A stretch of 64,000 bases of DNA from Lithocarpus polystachyus (taxonomy: Eukaryota > Streptophyta > Magnoliopsida > Fagales > Fagaceae). A program made the position numbers and the translations under genes. The stretch's first letter is position 1; the number at the start of each line of letters is the position of its first letter. The notes under the pieces were generated by a model, which saw only the letters and a list, made by a program, of their open reading frames with translations, did not search any database and was not told the origin of the DNA. The stretch is from contig CM066171.1 in the NCBI GenBank assembly GCA_033629205.1, positions 1,679,001-1,743,000 of the forward strand. Reading direction: 5' to 3'. Below, piece by piece: positions 10,845-22,848 of the stretch.

Positions 10845-11499
10845 TATTAGTATTGGCAAGTCGTTTTCATAATGTGGTCTAAATGTGACTTGAGTTTTAA
10901 GGTTTTAGTATCTAATTATGTGATTTACGATCTACATTGAAAGACACAAGCTCATGAATTGCTCAGTTTGTTGCCTCAACTGCAAGCTTGACTGTAGTTT
11001 AATCAATCGAGCATGCTTAACTCACACTTTGACTCTATTAGTTTGACCGATCAAACCATGAGATTACTGAGATTCTCAAATTTAGGCCAATCCATGATGA
11101 CCCAAGCCTTGGGTTTCGTGCCATAAAGTTCCAGAACATATTAAAGCATTCTTAGGTCATTATCTCTGTAACTGTATTGAAGATTCAGGGGTGTTCCAAG
11201 TGAAGCTGCTACCAAGACCTACTTTAATCAAGTTGTTACTTTAGGGTTAGACATGAATTGTTGTATTTAAGCATTGAAGAAATTCACAAGTAGAACAGTC
11301 TGTTGGAGATGCGTACGGTCACGTGAGTAAGTTCTAACGATAGATAGCGACACTAGGATTAAGCTAGGACTGAAGTATAATAAGTTCTTACAACCAAAAA
11401 TTGTAGTGGAATATTATGAAGTATAATAAGATTATGTATTTTTCACTTCCCAAATAATTGTATTTATGATCTTTTTAACTTGGTATCTATATTCTCCAG
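10845..11499 (+). other. Remainder of intron of peptide-gene copy A
   Basis: AT-rich, no ORF or element boundary that I can support; ends with a block (TTGTAGTGGAATATTATGAAGTATAATAAG) shared with the other copies just upstream of exon 2. Confidence 0.5.
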
Positions 11500-12297
11500 A
11501 TAAGAACATGAAGAAGTTAACTGAAGCAAGAGATGGGAAAGAATTTTCTGGAGTTGTCTTTATAAATCAAATCAACAGCCCACCTTTACCTTGGGTAAAA
11601 GACTCATTCAAGCGCAGTCTAAGTACGTATGTACTACCACAATCACCACCACTGCCTTCTCAAAGAAACCCTGCCCCCCATCCACTCACCTAGTGGGCAA
11701 ATGCCAACGTCAAAATAGTATGTGTATTTGTTATTATGGTTCACTTGGAAGATTACAACTTGCTCTAGGGAATGTGAGGTATTACTATGTTTGGTTTGTT
11801 ATTTATGCAACACAATATGGGAATATAAGATTATAATTAAGGACATATTTGGTACATTTATTGCTAATTACGACATGAATGATAATCTTCAAACTTAAGT
11901 ACAATATTTTAATTGCGGTTCTTTAAATTCTCCAATTACATCACTGCCTTTGGTGAATTTATCCATGTAAGCATTAATGTCTTAACCTCACTTTTAGCAC
12001 TAACAAAGTTTCATTCTTATATTAAACAAAAAACCAATCAGCCATTGCCGTCTCTCTCAAATTTTAACCTCCATTCCTCGTTCCTCCTCCCTTCACAATG
12101 TCTCCAAGCTCCACCACACCACCACTAACATTGATCCTTTACCTCACCAAAAATGTCTCCAGCATCCCTTTGAAGACCAAAACTGGATTAACCCCAAAAT
12201 TTCCAATATTAGTAAAATCCAATATATATATATATATGTAAAATCAATCCACTGAGATCCAACATAAAAAGCAAAACCTAGAAGTGAAATATTTTTG

Positions 12298-12590
12298 TTA
12301 AAAGTATGTGGTTAAATGATTAAATTAACCATATCCCATTAGCTTAAACTTTTGAGACAATTGATAATTTAACATGATATTAGAATATGAGATCCTGAGT
12401 TCGATCTTTGTCTTTTCCACTCTACCTCTCATTTAAATTTTCACATGTTAGTCCCATTAGAAGGTAGTTTCGGTCCACACATGAGGGAGAGTGTTAGAAG
12501 TATGTAGTTAAATAATTAAATTTATCATATCTACTAACTTAAGTTTTTGGGACAATCGGTAATTTAATATAATATTAGAGCCAGATTTCG
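12298..12590. repeat. Tandem pair of a short dispersed repeat
   Basis: Two copies of a module starting GTTAAAAGTATGTGGTTAAA (12298) and GTTAGAAGTATGTAGTTAAA (12491), each continuing AATTA...ATCATATC(C/T)...TTAAA/GTTTTTGAGACAAT(T/C)G...TAATTTAACATGATATTAGA. The first also has a GAGTTCGATC box resembling a tRNA B box, so a SINE-like origin is possible. Confidence 0.55.
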
Positions 12591-13539
12591 TTCTTGGCAT
12601 CAAACAAACATCTCTCTAGCAAGCAAAGAAGATTCTCATGTGCACACCACCATCTGAAGTCACATATGCTTGTCCGTTGGATCTAGACTCCACGGCATCT
12701 CGCAACCACCGTGGCTCAATGTTGTGTCAAAATCCAACAACCAAGCAAGCAAACTGTGACTTAACTTCTCAAATTTGTGCACATCAAGCCTTCACCTAAC
12801 AGAACCAACCACATAGACATGCCCCACAGCCTCCCACCAGAAAAACCTAGAAGTCTGGCCTCCATTGAACGCTGCTTGGGCCTCCACGCGCTGTCGCCAT
12901 TTTGGCCAACTTCTCCATGCGCCGCTGTGGATTTCTTAGGTTCAAATCCTCCCATGGTTACACGTGTTGCTCTGAAGACCTTATAGCTCACTGATTTGCC
13001 AAGTTATGAATTCCGAAGGTCATCCAATGTGGCATGTGCCTTCACGCACTAAACGTTGGTTACACGTGCCTCTTGGGTCTTGCACGTGCCACACACACTA
13101 GAAGACTACTGCTGATGTTTTCATGACGTCATTTGATGACGTCATCTAGCCATATCAGCAAGAGCCACGTCAGCCCTAGCTACGTCACCAGCCATGTAGC
13201 TCGCCTTGTCAGTAGTGTTGCCTCGTTAGCACCATGTCACTTAGCTGACCGTTGACCTGGATTGACCTGACCCAGACCACCCAGATTTGACTTGTGAGCA
13301 CTGACTCGTTGACATTGACTTTTGTGTTGACCTTTGACCAAAAGTTAAAATTTCTGATAGGGCCTATTTTGCTTAGTTTTTCGCATAGATTCCAATTTTG
13401 GATTCCATTTCTTCATTTGAAGCTCCAAAATTGGTCAATTGGCACATTCCTCAGTGTGGTTTCTTCAAAGGCATTCTTCAAGGCATCTCCAAGGTATCTT
13501 CGCATGCTTATCCAACCTCATGCCTTTATCGAACTTCCA

Positions 13540-13616
13540 CCTTGAGTTTGAGGGAGGGTGTTAGAGATACATTAGGTATATTTGCCCAATGTAATATACC
13601 TATTATATCTCTAACA
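13540..13616 (+). mobile_element. Ty1/copia 3' end remnant
   Basis: CCACCTTGAGTTTGAGGGAGGG resembles a polypurine tract and is followed at once by TGTTAGAGATA, a common copia LTR start. The sequence returns to TATCTCTAACA by 13616, forming a short palindrome with TG...CA ends. Only this scrap is present; 13100-13540 may be internal sequence of the same element, with no recognisable domain. Confidence 0.4.
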
Positions 13617-14029
13617 ATTTTGACACAATAAGAGGAGAAGTGGTGTTGGTGAGTGATGGAGGAGAAAGAAGAATGATCCATGACAGTGGGTGGTGGGTTG
13701 GTGATGCCTTTGCGCCATGGGAGGACGAAAGCCAAGGTTTGCAATTGTCTCCAACTCCAGCGTCGGTGTGGCAGATGGTAATCTCAAGAACTTGTAGGTT
13801 GATGTCTCTCTCTCTCAAGATCTTCTCCAACTCCTAGGAACTTGCCAGTAAGGAAGATGATGTCAGTGGCGGAGTGGTGGAGCTTGGAAAGGTTGTGAGG
13901 GAAGGAGGGGAGGAGTAGTGGATGTTGAGGTTTGAGAGAGACAAATTGTGGCTGAGTTTTGTTTTTTGTTTTTTTTTTTAATTATTATTATTTTTTATTG
14001 GATAGAAACTTAAAAGTGAGGTTAACATT

Positions 14030-16140
14030 GTTGACTAACGTTACAAAGTACAATACAAGGCTACTACAGATCGTGATGAAGTTGACCATGATGAAGTTGC
14101 ACTTGCAATTGACACAAGCTTCAGTTTTTTTATTTGGGTAAATTTATTATGTTTACAAAGAAGTGGGATTTAAACAAAAAGTTATACATAAGCAAATGAG
14201 CTGAAAGAATAGAATTTTAAATAAGCTAGAAGTCCTTTTTTACTTCCCAATTAGCCAAACCATCTGTGTTATTTATGATCTTCTTAATTAGGGATGGACT
14301 CAAGTTTTTGAGTTAGGGGGTCGGAGTATAAGAAATCATAAAATTTTAAATAAGCATTTATATAGCATTAACTAATCATTAACAAAGACAAATACAAAAA
14401 ATCATTATTCCGCATAACATTACAATGCAATCATCTACTAATAAAAATAAAGACACAAAACACCATTGTTTTTTACTAAGTTAGAACATTTGCATTAACT
14501 TATGCAAAAAATTTTGTCTATTTTAGCATAATAACCTAATTTTTTTTTATATACTCAATTTTCAAAATACCTCACATTAGAAAATATCGATTTACGCTAC
14601 ATTCCATCATAATACTATTTCCTTGTCAATTTTTTATTATTATATCAACTAATCTCTCTATTCCTCAACAAAAAACCACTGCCCTCAATCTAAATAATTT
14701 CTAAAACATTCATTTGCATAGCTAGAGTAATTGTGTAAATTTTCCCAATTAATCAACCCCATAATACATGCATATCGGTCTATATATCATTGTACAAAAA
14801 TACATTTGTACTATAATAATTGTGTAAATTAATTTGCAAAAATATATTTGAGCTATAGTAGTTGTGTAAATTTACACAATTATTGTAACACAAATGTATT
14901 TTTGTATAGTGATACAAAGACTGATGTGAGTGTATTTTGAGATTGACTAGACAAATTTGGGAGCTTATGTTAGAGATTTAGCCACACATAGTTATGCAAA
15001 AGAAAAAAAAATCCATTAAAAAAATGCTAAATGTTTAAAAAAATAAAAGAAAAGATGAAAAAAGTTCTATGATTTTTCATTCTCTATAACCTCAACCTCC
15101 TTCAAAAGAAAAAAAGAAAATCCCTTGAATTTAAGATGAGAATCCCTTGATTTTCGAAAATAGTTTTACTGTCAACTTTGAACCCACTTTTGACCTCTAA
15201 AACCATTTTTTTGTTTTTGGAATTTATGGTAAACTAAAAGGTTTTAGATATTCAAGTTTTCTTTCTGTGGTTTCAAGAATCATATCAATTGGATATCTGT
15301 ACAAAAAGTTATGGCAAAATACTGAAACAGTACAGGATGTTTCCATATTAAGACTTTTCTAATTTTGGCTTGAAGAAATTTATTTCTTCCATTTTTTTAT
15401 TCTCACATGTTTTTGACTTATTTAATACTTCAAAAATCATGCTCCAATTGATATTGACCGTTGGATTCTCTTTGCTGCATGTTTGAATCACTAACTGACT
15501 TGTTTTAATCTCATACGAGATAAAAATATACGTAATGAGTACATTAAATATTTCAAACTCACATATTTACGTGTAATTAAACATGAAATTAATGTGATAT
15601 TTTCTACCAAAACTAAGATAATAGTGTCATTTTAAGCAATCAATATTGATACCAAAACTAATGTCAGACAATAAATTCTTGGAGGGGGGGGGGTTGTGTT
15701 TGGGAAACAATAAAAGAAAGGGATATATGAATTAGGAAACCACACTTGGACATGATCAATTGAACTTTGGTTCCTTTTGAATAGAGTCCTCTAAAAATAG
15801 TCCCCAAATGACATCATGTAAAGAAAATAAACTCATAATGGGATTATATTATATTTTAAAGGGTTTTACTAACGTATACCCTTAGGGCATACGTTAGCAA
15901 ACCATTTTAGAAATTTTTTTATGAAAAAATGAAAAAATTATTAACTTTTTTGAAAGTTTTTTCAATTCCTCATAAAATATTTTTAAAAATAAATGATTAA
16001 TGTATGTCGGTCATACACTAACCGGACCTATTTTGAAGTAGAATTCAAATAGCAATCAAATCTCTCTAAGTCTAATAGCATCAATCAATTAATATCAATC
16101 AACATCAATCACAATCAATTAGGTTCAACAAGATAATTAC
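14030..16140. other. Intergenic, no gene seen
   Basis: AT-rich. A small palindromic patch at about 15868-16022 (ACGTATACCCTTAGGGCATACGT, later CATACACTAACC) may be a MITE. The segment 15745-15810 (GATCAATTGAACTTTGGTTCC) recurs at 63940-64000, another sign of the local duplications. Confidence 0.5.
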
Positions 16141-16149
16141 AATCAATAG

Positions 16150-16350
16150 GTCAAATTTGGTGTCTGATCTAAGTATGTTTTTTTACAGTTGGAATTTAGA
16201 TGATTTTATTTGATAGAGTAAAGGACAAAGAAAGTAGAAAAATGAGAAATGTTAGAAAATACAAAGAAGCAACCACGTTGGATACTTGTTGACAAGACCA
16301 TCGATTGGGAAGTTTTATTTTGCTAGTTTCTACTTTTCAATTTACATCCT
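16150..16350. repeat. Block shared between duplicated loci (also 22265-22420)
   Basis: TCAAATTTGGTGTC...AAGTATGTTTTT...CAGTTGGAATTTAGATGATTT...GAGTAAAGGACAAAGAAAG is present here and at 22265-22360. A related TTGACAAGACCATC block recurs near 57910. This is upstream flank of the peptide-gene unit, so a further unit lies here, disrupted by the LTR cluster that follows. Confidence 0.7.
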
Positions 16351-16570
16351 CGAGCTCTACCAAGATTTAGACCATCAATTTCTTAACTTAGGCATATATG
16401 AAGCCATGGCTTGGTTTTGATGGGAGTCAGTGTATAGTATGCAGAATTTGTTAGATTGTGTGGCCAAATAGTCCACAATTTAAGCAATGGTTAAAGATTA
16501 TATGAAAAAAAACATTGCACAGTATTGTATATTATAAATAAGATAATTATGAAAAATGAGAATTGCATGT

Positions 16571-19067
16571 TTGGCCTTGAATGACTATGTGGGGTTTGGC
16601 TTGGTCAAACATGTAGTTGAGATATGATAGGCCAAGAATGTATTGATCTCTTATGATGAATTAATTGATTAATCATCCAAGTTTATTAATTAATCAAATT
16701 AACATGCAAAGCACGTGGTAGCACAAACAAATCACCAATTAACTAAAGTATGCAGCGGAAAATAAATTAACACAATGATTTGTTTAAGAATGGGGAAAAC
16801 CTACATGACAAAAAACCCCACCAGGTGATTTTAAGGTCACTACTCTCGAGAATCCACTATTATCACAACAAGCGGTTACAAGTAAAGGAATCCTAGTACC
16901 TTATACCAACCTACAGTTGAACCCTTACTCCAATACCCAGTTAAACTTGTTCTGTAGTGACAATCTCTTCTTTTGATGCATGGCTCCCAGTATGTGTGGT
17001 GTGCTGTCGCAGGCAACTAAAAATAAAACCTATACTCCTAAAAATATATGTAGTAGTGCGGGTAAGGATCGTTCCCACGGAGAGTATCTAGCCTAGTTTT
17101 ATGCTACGTGAACAGGAAGGGGGGTGGTTTGAGTATAATGAAAACAATTTTAAGAAAAACAACTAAGGAACAATTCAAATTAAAATATAGAAATCAATCA
17201 AAAGAACAAACCTTGGTCCAAGTCAACATCTACCACTAGAATTTTACAACTGATCATCGATGCAAGTATATATCAATTCACACTTTGAATATTCACCGTT
17301 GGAACTAATTTCCTATCTCTCCTTAGTCGCTGTTAATTAGAAAACAAGCGATCTAATTACCCTAACTACTAAACAATCCAAGACAAGCGCTAAAGGTTTA
17401 ATCTAGTAGCAGCCTTAAGAACTAGAGAGATCGATGAAGCTAAACAACACAAACAAAAGCGGTTGCATTTAATTTAGTTGAGCGTTCTTCCTAAGATCTA
17501 ATAATTTCTAATGCAGCAAATCATTAAATCTTGGTTGTTTCATAAATTAAAGAGATCAAACAATTACGGATTTGATATCTAACCTAGCAGTAGATTGCAA
17601 CGAATAATAAACTAGTAGACCTCCTAGTAATTAAATGAGACAATCATAAAAATAGGCACAGAAGAACATCCGATATTCAAAGCATAAATTGAACAATAAA
17701 AACAAATTAGATCTCACAGTTTTATTGATTCCGAGGCTTCAATTTCCTTCGACCAAGTATAAGAGTTTTAGCTAAGCAGGGCTATGACAGAAACCTCGAA
17801 AGAGAAAATTAGAGAAGAGGGGAGAGAAAGGCGTGTGTGTCCAATTTTGATTTCTCCTCCCCCTTTTACACGTTAATTCCCCCTTTCCCAAGTCTACAAA
17901 ATCTCCTAAAAATATTCTAAATAATAATATTTAAATCTGACTAATTAAGGAAAAATATTAAAAATAAAACAAAGTCCTAATATAACTAGGAAAGTGGTGT
18001 TTTTCAGCTGGAAATTTCGTGCACCAGATCTGGAAACTTCTGAAAATAAACCGCATCAGATCCGCGTATTAGAATTGCAGGCTAAGGAATGTTCCAGATC
18101 CAGAACGTCAACAGTGCAGGTGCAGCAACTTCAAGCCCGATTTCGACCTTGATACAGCCCATATCTCTCAAAACTCAAAACATGAAAGTTGTAGAGATTT
18201 GTCTTGGCGTTCCACAGCATCTTGAATCATCTCAATCGGAGCTCGGATGAGAGAGTTATGTCCAGATTACAAAGCAATATCAAAGCTGTCCAAAATCACC
18301 AAATTAACTACGTTTTGCACTTAATGCCTCCATTTGCATCCTAAATCAAAATATAAGAATAATGAGTACATTTAGGCACCAAATAAGTATAAAAGACTAA
18401 ACATTAAGAGAAAAAAATATGATATTTTGCATTCTCATCAACGTGACTAACTAATTGCGCGGATCTCAATACGCAACTTCAATCACCAACTAGAGAAGGA
18501 TGTTGGCTGCAAAATTCTTCAGTTCATTACACGATGAAGATCAAGAAGCTCCTTGGTCACAAAACCTTACGGTATACAAACACAGTAGCTTCTTCACAAG
18601 AAAGATGAACTAGGGCAAATTCTGTCTCCGGTCACAATTTGCATGAACAAACTTTGCTCCACACTTGTGCAACTTGTGTCACCTTTGACAGTCCTTAAAA
18701 TAATCCTTATATATGTCTAGGGTTGTGAGAAAAGAAAACTTAAACATATAATCACGAATTGGATGAAAAACAGTCTTGGAAAACTGAACTTCATAAACCT
18801 TGAAAGATACCCTATCTGTCGAGCAGCTGTCGAGTCTCGGGCTAAAACTGCTCTCCTTAAATCTCGATAGATGCTAGTTGTCGAGTTTTAATGAACAGCA
18901 CTTTCTGTCTTGATTCTTGGACAGACTTGCATGGCTTTAACACTCGAATTTGAAACCTTGCTTCTTAAAGCATTAAACACATCCAAGATTTACTCAATTA
19001 CAAGTAAAATGCGTTTTGCCAAAAGATTTGCCAATAACATAAAATAGTAATATATGTTCCTAACATG
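16571..19067 (-). repeat. Solo-LTR-like repeat interrupted by a nested element
   Basis: The outer sequence (16571-17001 and 18441-19067) has the style of a copia LTR read on the minus strand (CAGCGGAAAATAAATTAACAC, GGGGAAAACCTACATG, ending TATGTTCCTAACA). The exact start is uncertain. A separate TG...CA element is inserted at 17002-18440. Confidence 0.5.
17002..18440 (-). repeat. Nested LTR-like insertion
   Basis: Begins TGCTGTCGCAGGCAAC and ends TTGCATTCTCATCA, 1439 bp, no coding domain. On the minus strand it would start TGATGAGAATGC and end GCGACAGCA, as an LTR would. The flanks GGTG and CGTG are only partly alike, so a TSD is not proven. The GTGCGGGTAAGGATCGTTCC block near 17056 is widespread in plant retroelement LTRs. 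Confidence 0.5.
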
Positions 19068-19734
19068 TGAAACACATATGTACTAACAAGATATCTCAAA
19101 GATATATAATTGTGAGTGAAGGTAGTGAAAAGAGATCTTACTTTACTTCGTCCTTGACAAGGATTCCTTGTGAACGACTGAAAGGCAGATAGGGAGGGGA
19201 GGGAGAGCTTACTTTCTGAAAATAAAGAGGGAGATCTTTACTTTCAAAATTCAATAGCACCGTTTACAACTTCATATATATTAGACACAAATGAAAAGCA
19301 TTAATATGATATTTTCACTTGTCAGTATCAATATTTCGTAAACTTCACTATCTTCAATTGACCAACTCGCTACACAGATTATCCTTACAACAACTTAATT
19401 TAATAAATATATTTATTTGTTATGTTATTATTATTTTTTTTCATTTCGTTATTAACAGATTCTTAACACCTTACGAGAAAGTGAAAAGTTTATGTTTATC
19501 CATAGCAGTGTTTTTTTTTTTTTGGGTTGTCGTTGTTGTTAAGGCAGTGTTTCTATTTAGCTGAAAACGCTGTCATACATTTACACCAAAAGGATGCTGT
19601 TTGTCATTAAAATAAATGTCCTTGTTTGGTCTAATATTACCGTTGGAATAGTAATTGTTAATAAACCTAATAGGAAAGTTTTAACACTACTTTTATGAGA
19701 AATATAAAAAGTTGTCAACAACCTTTATTGTTTT
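19068..19734. other. Degenerate flank of a peptide-gene unit
   Basis: Contains AACGACTGAAAGGCAGATAGG and a TATATTAGACACAAATGAAAAGCATTAATA-type stretch that weakly matches the intron-1 block of the peptide genes (23100, 25400, 61410). No exon could be found. Confidence 0.4.
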
Positions 19735-19747
19735 AAGTACAACTTTT

Positions 19748-19908
19748 TTCTACCGCACATCTTTGGTGCGATGGTCACTCCACAAGTATAAATGCTTGTG
19801 GGGTGTGGGGGGGCAAAGGCCGGAGTTCAAGTCTCTAGGAGGGAGTTTTACACACATATACACTTAGATTAGGCTAGAGTAGAATTCTATCTTGTATATA
19901 TAAAAAAA
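19748..19908 (+). mobile_element. SINE with perfect 13-bp TSD
   Basis: A tRNA-like head with a Pol III A box (TGGTGCGATGGTCA, 19764-19777) and B box (GGAGTTCAAGTCTC, 19822-19835), then an AT-rich body and a TAAAAAAAAA tail. It is flanked by the identical 13-mer AAGTACAACTTTT at 19735-19747 and 19909-19921. A box, B box, A tail and long TSD together define a tRNA-derived SINE of about 160 bp. Confidence 0.88.
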
Positions 19909-19921
19909 AAGTACAACTTTT

Positions 19922-22260
19922 AAAAATCTTACTATTTCTTGCTTTTTCTCACCTTTTCAAATTTTTCTAAGGTACAAGGATTTATTTATTTATTTATTTT
20001 TGGAGAAAGCATTAGTCATAGTTAGTAGGATTATTATAAGTCAAAACCTAAATAAAATTGAAAAATTAAATGGAGCTAATTTTTACGATCTCCAAACTGA
20101 TCGGAGGAAAGTTCCTTCAACTTATTACATGACATTGATAAATTTATTTACACGTGTTTGTAGTCACATGACTTATTAAATTAGTCATATAACTTATTTA
20201 AATAATACACAAAGATAGTTTTATCAATTATCATATAATTGATTTTACAAGACTTTCATCATCTCTGTAGTTTGAGTCATTTCTGCAACAGTGAAATTTC
20301 CTACGTTAAGTTGTCTGATGAATTATAGGAACAAATAAATATGCATATTGCTGCATTTTAAGTAAATTGCCTACAAGGTACATGGGAGTACCCCTAATTT
20401 CTAGCAAACTCTCAGCCTAGCATTGTCAGCCTCTTCTTGAGAAGATTGATCACATAATTGCCTGTTAGACTTCCAAACATCTATCATTGTTGGCAAGTTA
20501 AATCACTAAAAACAATCCTCTTTAGTCTTTAGCATTCAAATTTATTGGTGTAGTTTGTTTATCCTTCCCAATCAAGTTATTAAAACCATTGAGCAAAAAT
20601 TTTAACAAGTTTATGAACGGATGTGACACCGTATAAACCTATCGAGCAAATTGGGTGAAGGTGGTCCAGTTATGAATCTTGCCAATGAGACCATACATAA
20701 TTACATATAGAGATTTTTTGGGTGGTCAGTTTTTGAAATTTTATCTTCAAAAATATTAAAGCAAAAATGTGATACAACTTCATTTGAAAGAATCTAGTGT
20801 TGCATTTATGATTAAAAGATTAGCTTGCTCATTAGGGGCCTCTGCGTAGAGATAATGGATTGGCCCAGTTATCTGGAACCTGCCAATGAGAGGATGGAAT
20901 ATAGAGCTTAATGTAGAATAGACTGCCATAGTTTTCTTGGTTGGCAATAAAAGCACTAGTAGAAATCATTTGAGTGACGGAGTCAGAATCACATGAAATT
21001 TGGCAGGTTGAAGGGAAACAGTCTTTTGAGCAATAGTCATCGTTTTGCCACGAGATGCCCCCTAATTTTGGTGAATTCCTTCATTTAGCCCCTGAAAACC
21101 GTGATTTTGCCATTTTTAGTAATTTTTGTTTTCTTAATAACTTTTACTCAAAAGTCAGAATAAGATTCTGTTTGTATTGGCCAAAGTAAACTTCAATTTC
21201 TTGATGATTTAGGATCTATTTTGAACAAAACCATTTTATGGTTCAAGTTAACTATTACAAACCTAAAAATAGATCTAATGTCACGTTGCTTAAAATTTGA
21301 AATGGAGTGGTATAAAGTAAGAATATTAGATATAAAAACTAAATCTTAAGAATGGATTCTCTCCATTTTATGTGAATTTGTAGATGGTGTTTACTGAAGT
21401 CCAAGCCTTAGAAAGTGAGTTTTATCTGTCAATCAAAAGCATTTCTTTTCGATCATTTCCTTGAAGCTATTGGATCAAATTGATCTTTAATTAATAGGTA
21501 AAATAGGATTAGCTCGACAGGTAGACGTGAATCTTTTGGGACGGTTGCATAGAATTGGTTGGGTTGGTTTAGTGAAAATTAATTGGTATGGTATGGTATG
21601 GTATGATACTTGAGGTAAAAAAACCGTAATTTTTTTTTTTTTTTGAGAGTAGATAATAGAAAAGGGGGAGGTGAAGTTTGAATCACATACATATGATACC
21701 ATAAAAAATGTTATTACCATTGGATTATAACTTAAAATCATAACCATGATTTCAGATTATTTTTGTGTCACACATGCTTTTTCTATTACAACATGAATTA
21801 TGGACCCTAACTAATTAATAATAAATTAAGTACGTTTTCCCATGGCAGTTCACGCATATGAATTTAGACTTACTCCTTTGTACGATTCTTAATTAATTGC
21901 TTTCTTCTGGAAAGTCTAACCTAGAATAATGCTTATAAACATTTTATTAATTCTTGATCCCGAGTTAAAAAAAAATGTCTAAGAAATGATAGTTTGAAAA
22001 AAATATTATCATAATGTCAAACGTTTTTGTAATCATGATATTCATTGTGATAGATTTGTTTTTAGAATGAATGGTTTTGAAAAAGTTTTACAAATAGATG
22101 AAAAATACTCCAATTGGTGTATTATTAAATCATATAAAAATGTTAGATTCTTTTCAAAATAACATAATTGTATTAATAATACATGTTACAATTGCTTCTG
22201 CAAAAAAAAAAAATTATGTGAATTGGCTATATAGGTATGTTTTCAACAAAATTAATTAAC
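19922..22260. other. Intergenic, no gene seen
   Basis: AT-rich with short ORFs only. A T run at 21631-21645 followed by GAGAGTAGATAATAG looks like the antisense poly-A end of a retroposon. A GGTATGGTATGGTATGAT microsatellite lies at 21585. Confidence 0.5.
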
Positions 22261-22804
22261 ATTAATAGGTCAAATTTGGTGTCCAAGCTAAGTATGTTTT
22301 TCTGCAGTTGGAATTTAGATGATTTGACTTGATGGAGTAAAGGACAAAGAAAGGGAGAAAATGAGAGATGTCAACCATCTTGGAATTGGATACTTGTGAA
22401 CGACTAAGAGAGAGGGATTGAGAGCCTTTTCATTCAACATATACACCTCTATAATATTAGGTGCAAAACATAATTATAAATGTCTCCAAAAAAATACTAT
22501 TGACAGGGTAAGATTTGTGATCCAATAAAGCAGAAGAAAAGTTGAAATTTTTTTCTAAGAAAGAAGAAAGAAAATTCATATTATTGACAATTGAATTAAT
22601 AGTATGCTCAGGTATAATATGAATGACTATAAAGTATAAACCACGTCTTATGGCAGTGGTAGTGTTGAACAGAAATCTCATAGACTATCTTATTATTGGA
22701 TGTCAAATGAAAGTATGTCAAACTTAATTAATTAGCCACGTAAGCACTATTAATACTGGAAAAGGACTAAAGAAAGTGCAGAGAAAAAGACAAGCATGGC
22801 TGAA

Positions 22805-22810
22805 TATATA
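22805..22810 (+). promoter_or_regulatory. Possible TATA box of peptide gene B
   Basis: TATATA 39 bp before the ATG. The other copies also have TATAT-rich sequence shortly upstream of their first ATG. The short distance would leave a very short 5' UTR, so it may not be the true promoter. Confidence 0.3.
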
Positions 22811-22848
22811 TTGTGATATTCCCTCACGCATCTCTTCCACAAGGTATC

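Larger units (their letters stand above)
9768..11693 (+). pseudogene. Small secreted proline-rich peptide gene, copy A (damaged exon 1)
   Basis: Paralogue of the gene at 22849-24796. Exon 1 (9768-9856) aligns to the signal-peptide exon of the other copies and keeps the GTAAGAC donor, but has a length change near 9815 that shifts the frame, so the hydrophobic stretch is spoiled. The intron holds a solo LTR (9984-10839). Exon 2 (11500-11693) follows TTCTCCAG and is open: DKNMKKLTEARDGKEFSG ... VLPQSPPLPSQRNPAPHPLT, 64 residues, ending in TAG. The 3' flank (11694-11850, GGGCAAATGCCAACG...) matches the other copies. The exon 2 frame being intact while exon 1 is not suggests relatively recent loss, or a different start I cannot see. 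Confidence 0.7.
11967..14029. mobile_element. Inverted-repeat element of unknown superfamily
   Basis: The left arm (about 11967-12185) and the reverse complement of the right arm (about 13850-14029) match over roughly 200 bp: TTAACCTCACTTTTA near the outer edge, then GTCTCTCTCAAA, CTCCTCCCTTCACAA-like and CCAAGCTCCACCAC blocks. The arms are diverged, so it is old. The interior holds a tandem pair of dispersed repeats (12298-12590), short ORFs I do not recognise and a copia 3' end remnant. I could not fix the exact ends or a TSD; a MULE or foldback element is possible. Confidence 0.55.

Noticed and set aside
12777..12986. ORFs on both strands near 12.8 kb
   Set aside because: Short, no domain, inside a repeat-rich element interior.
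13294..13545. 83-codon ORF before the copia 3' remnant
   Set aside because: No recognisable retroelement or host domain; kept only as possible internal sequence of the remnant.
13603..13830. Minus-strand ORF with QVLEITICHTDAGVGDN
   Set aside because: Looks protein-like, but I find no family, and it lies inside the inverted-repeat element; not called as a gene.
19764..19835. tRNA gene
   Set aside because: A and B boxes are present, but no cloverleaf forms; the poly-A tail and TSD show it is a SINE.
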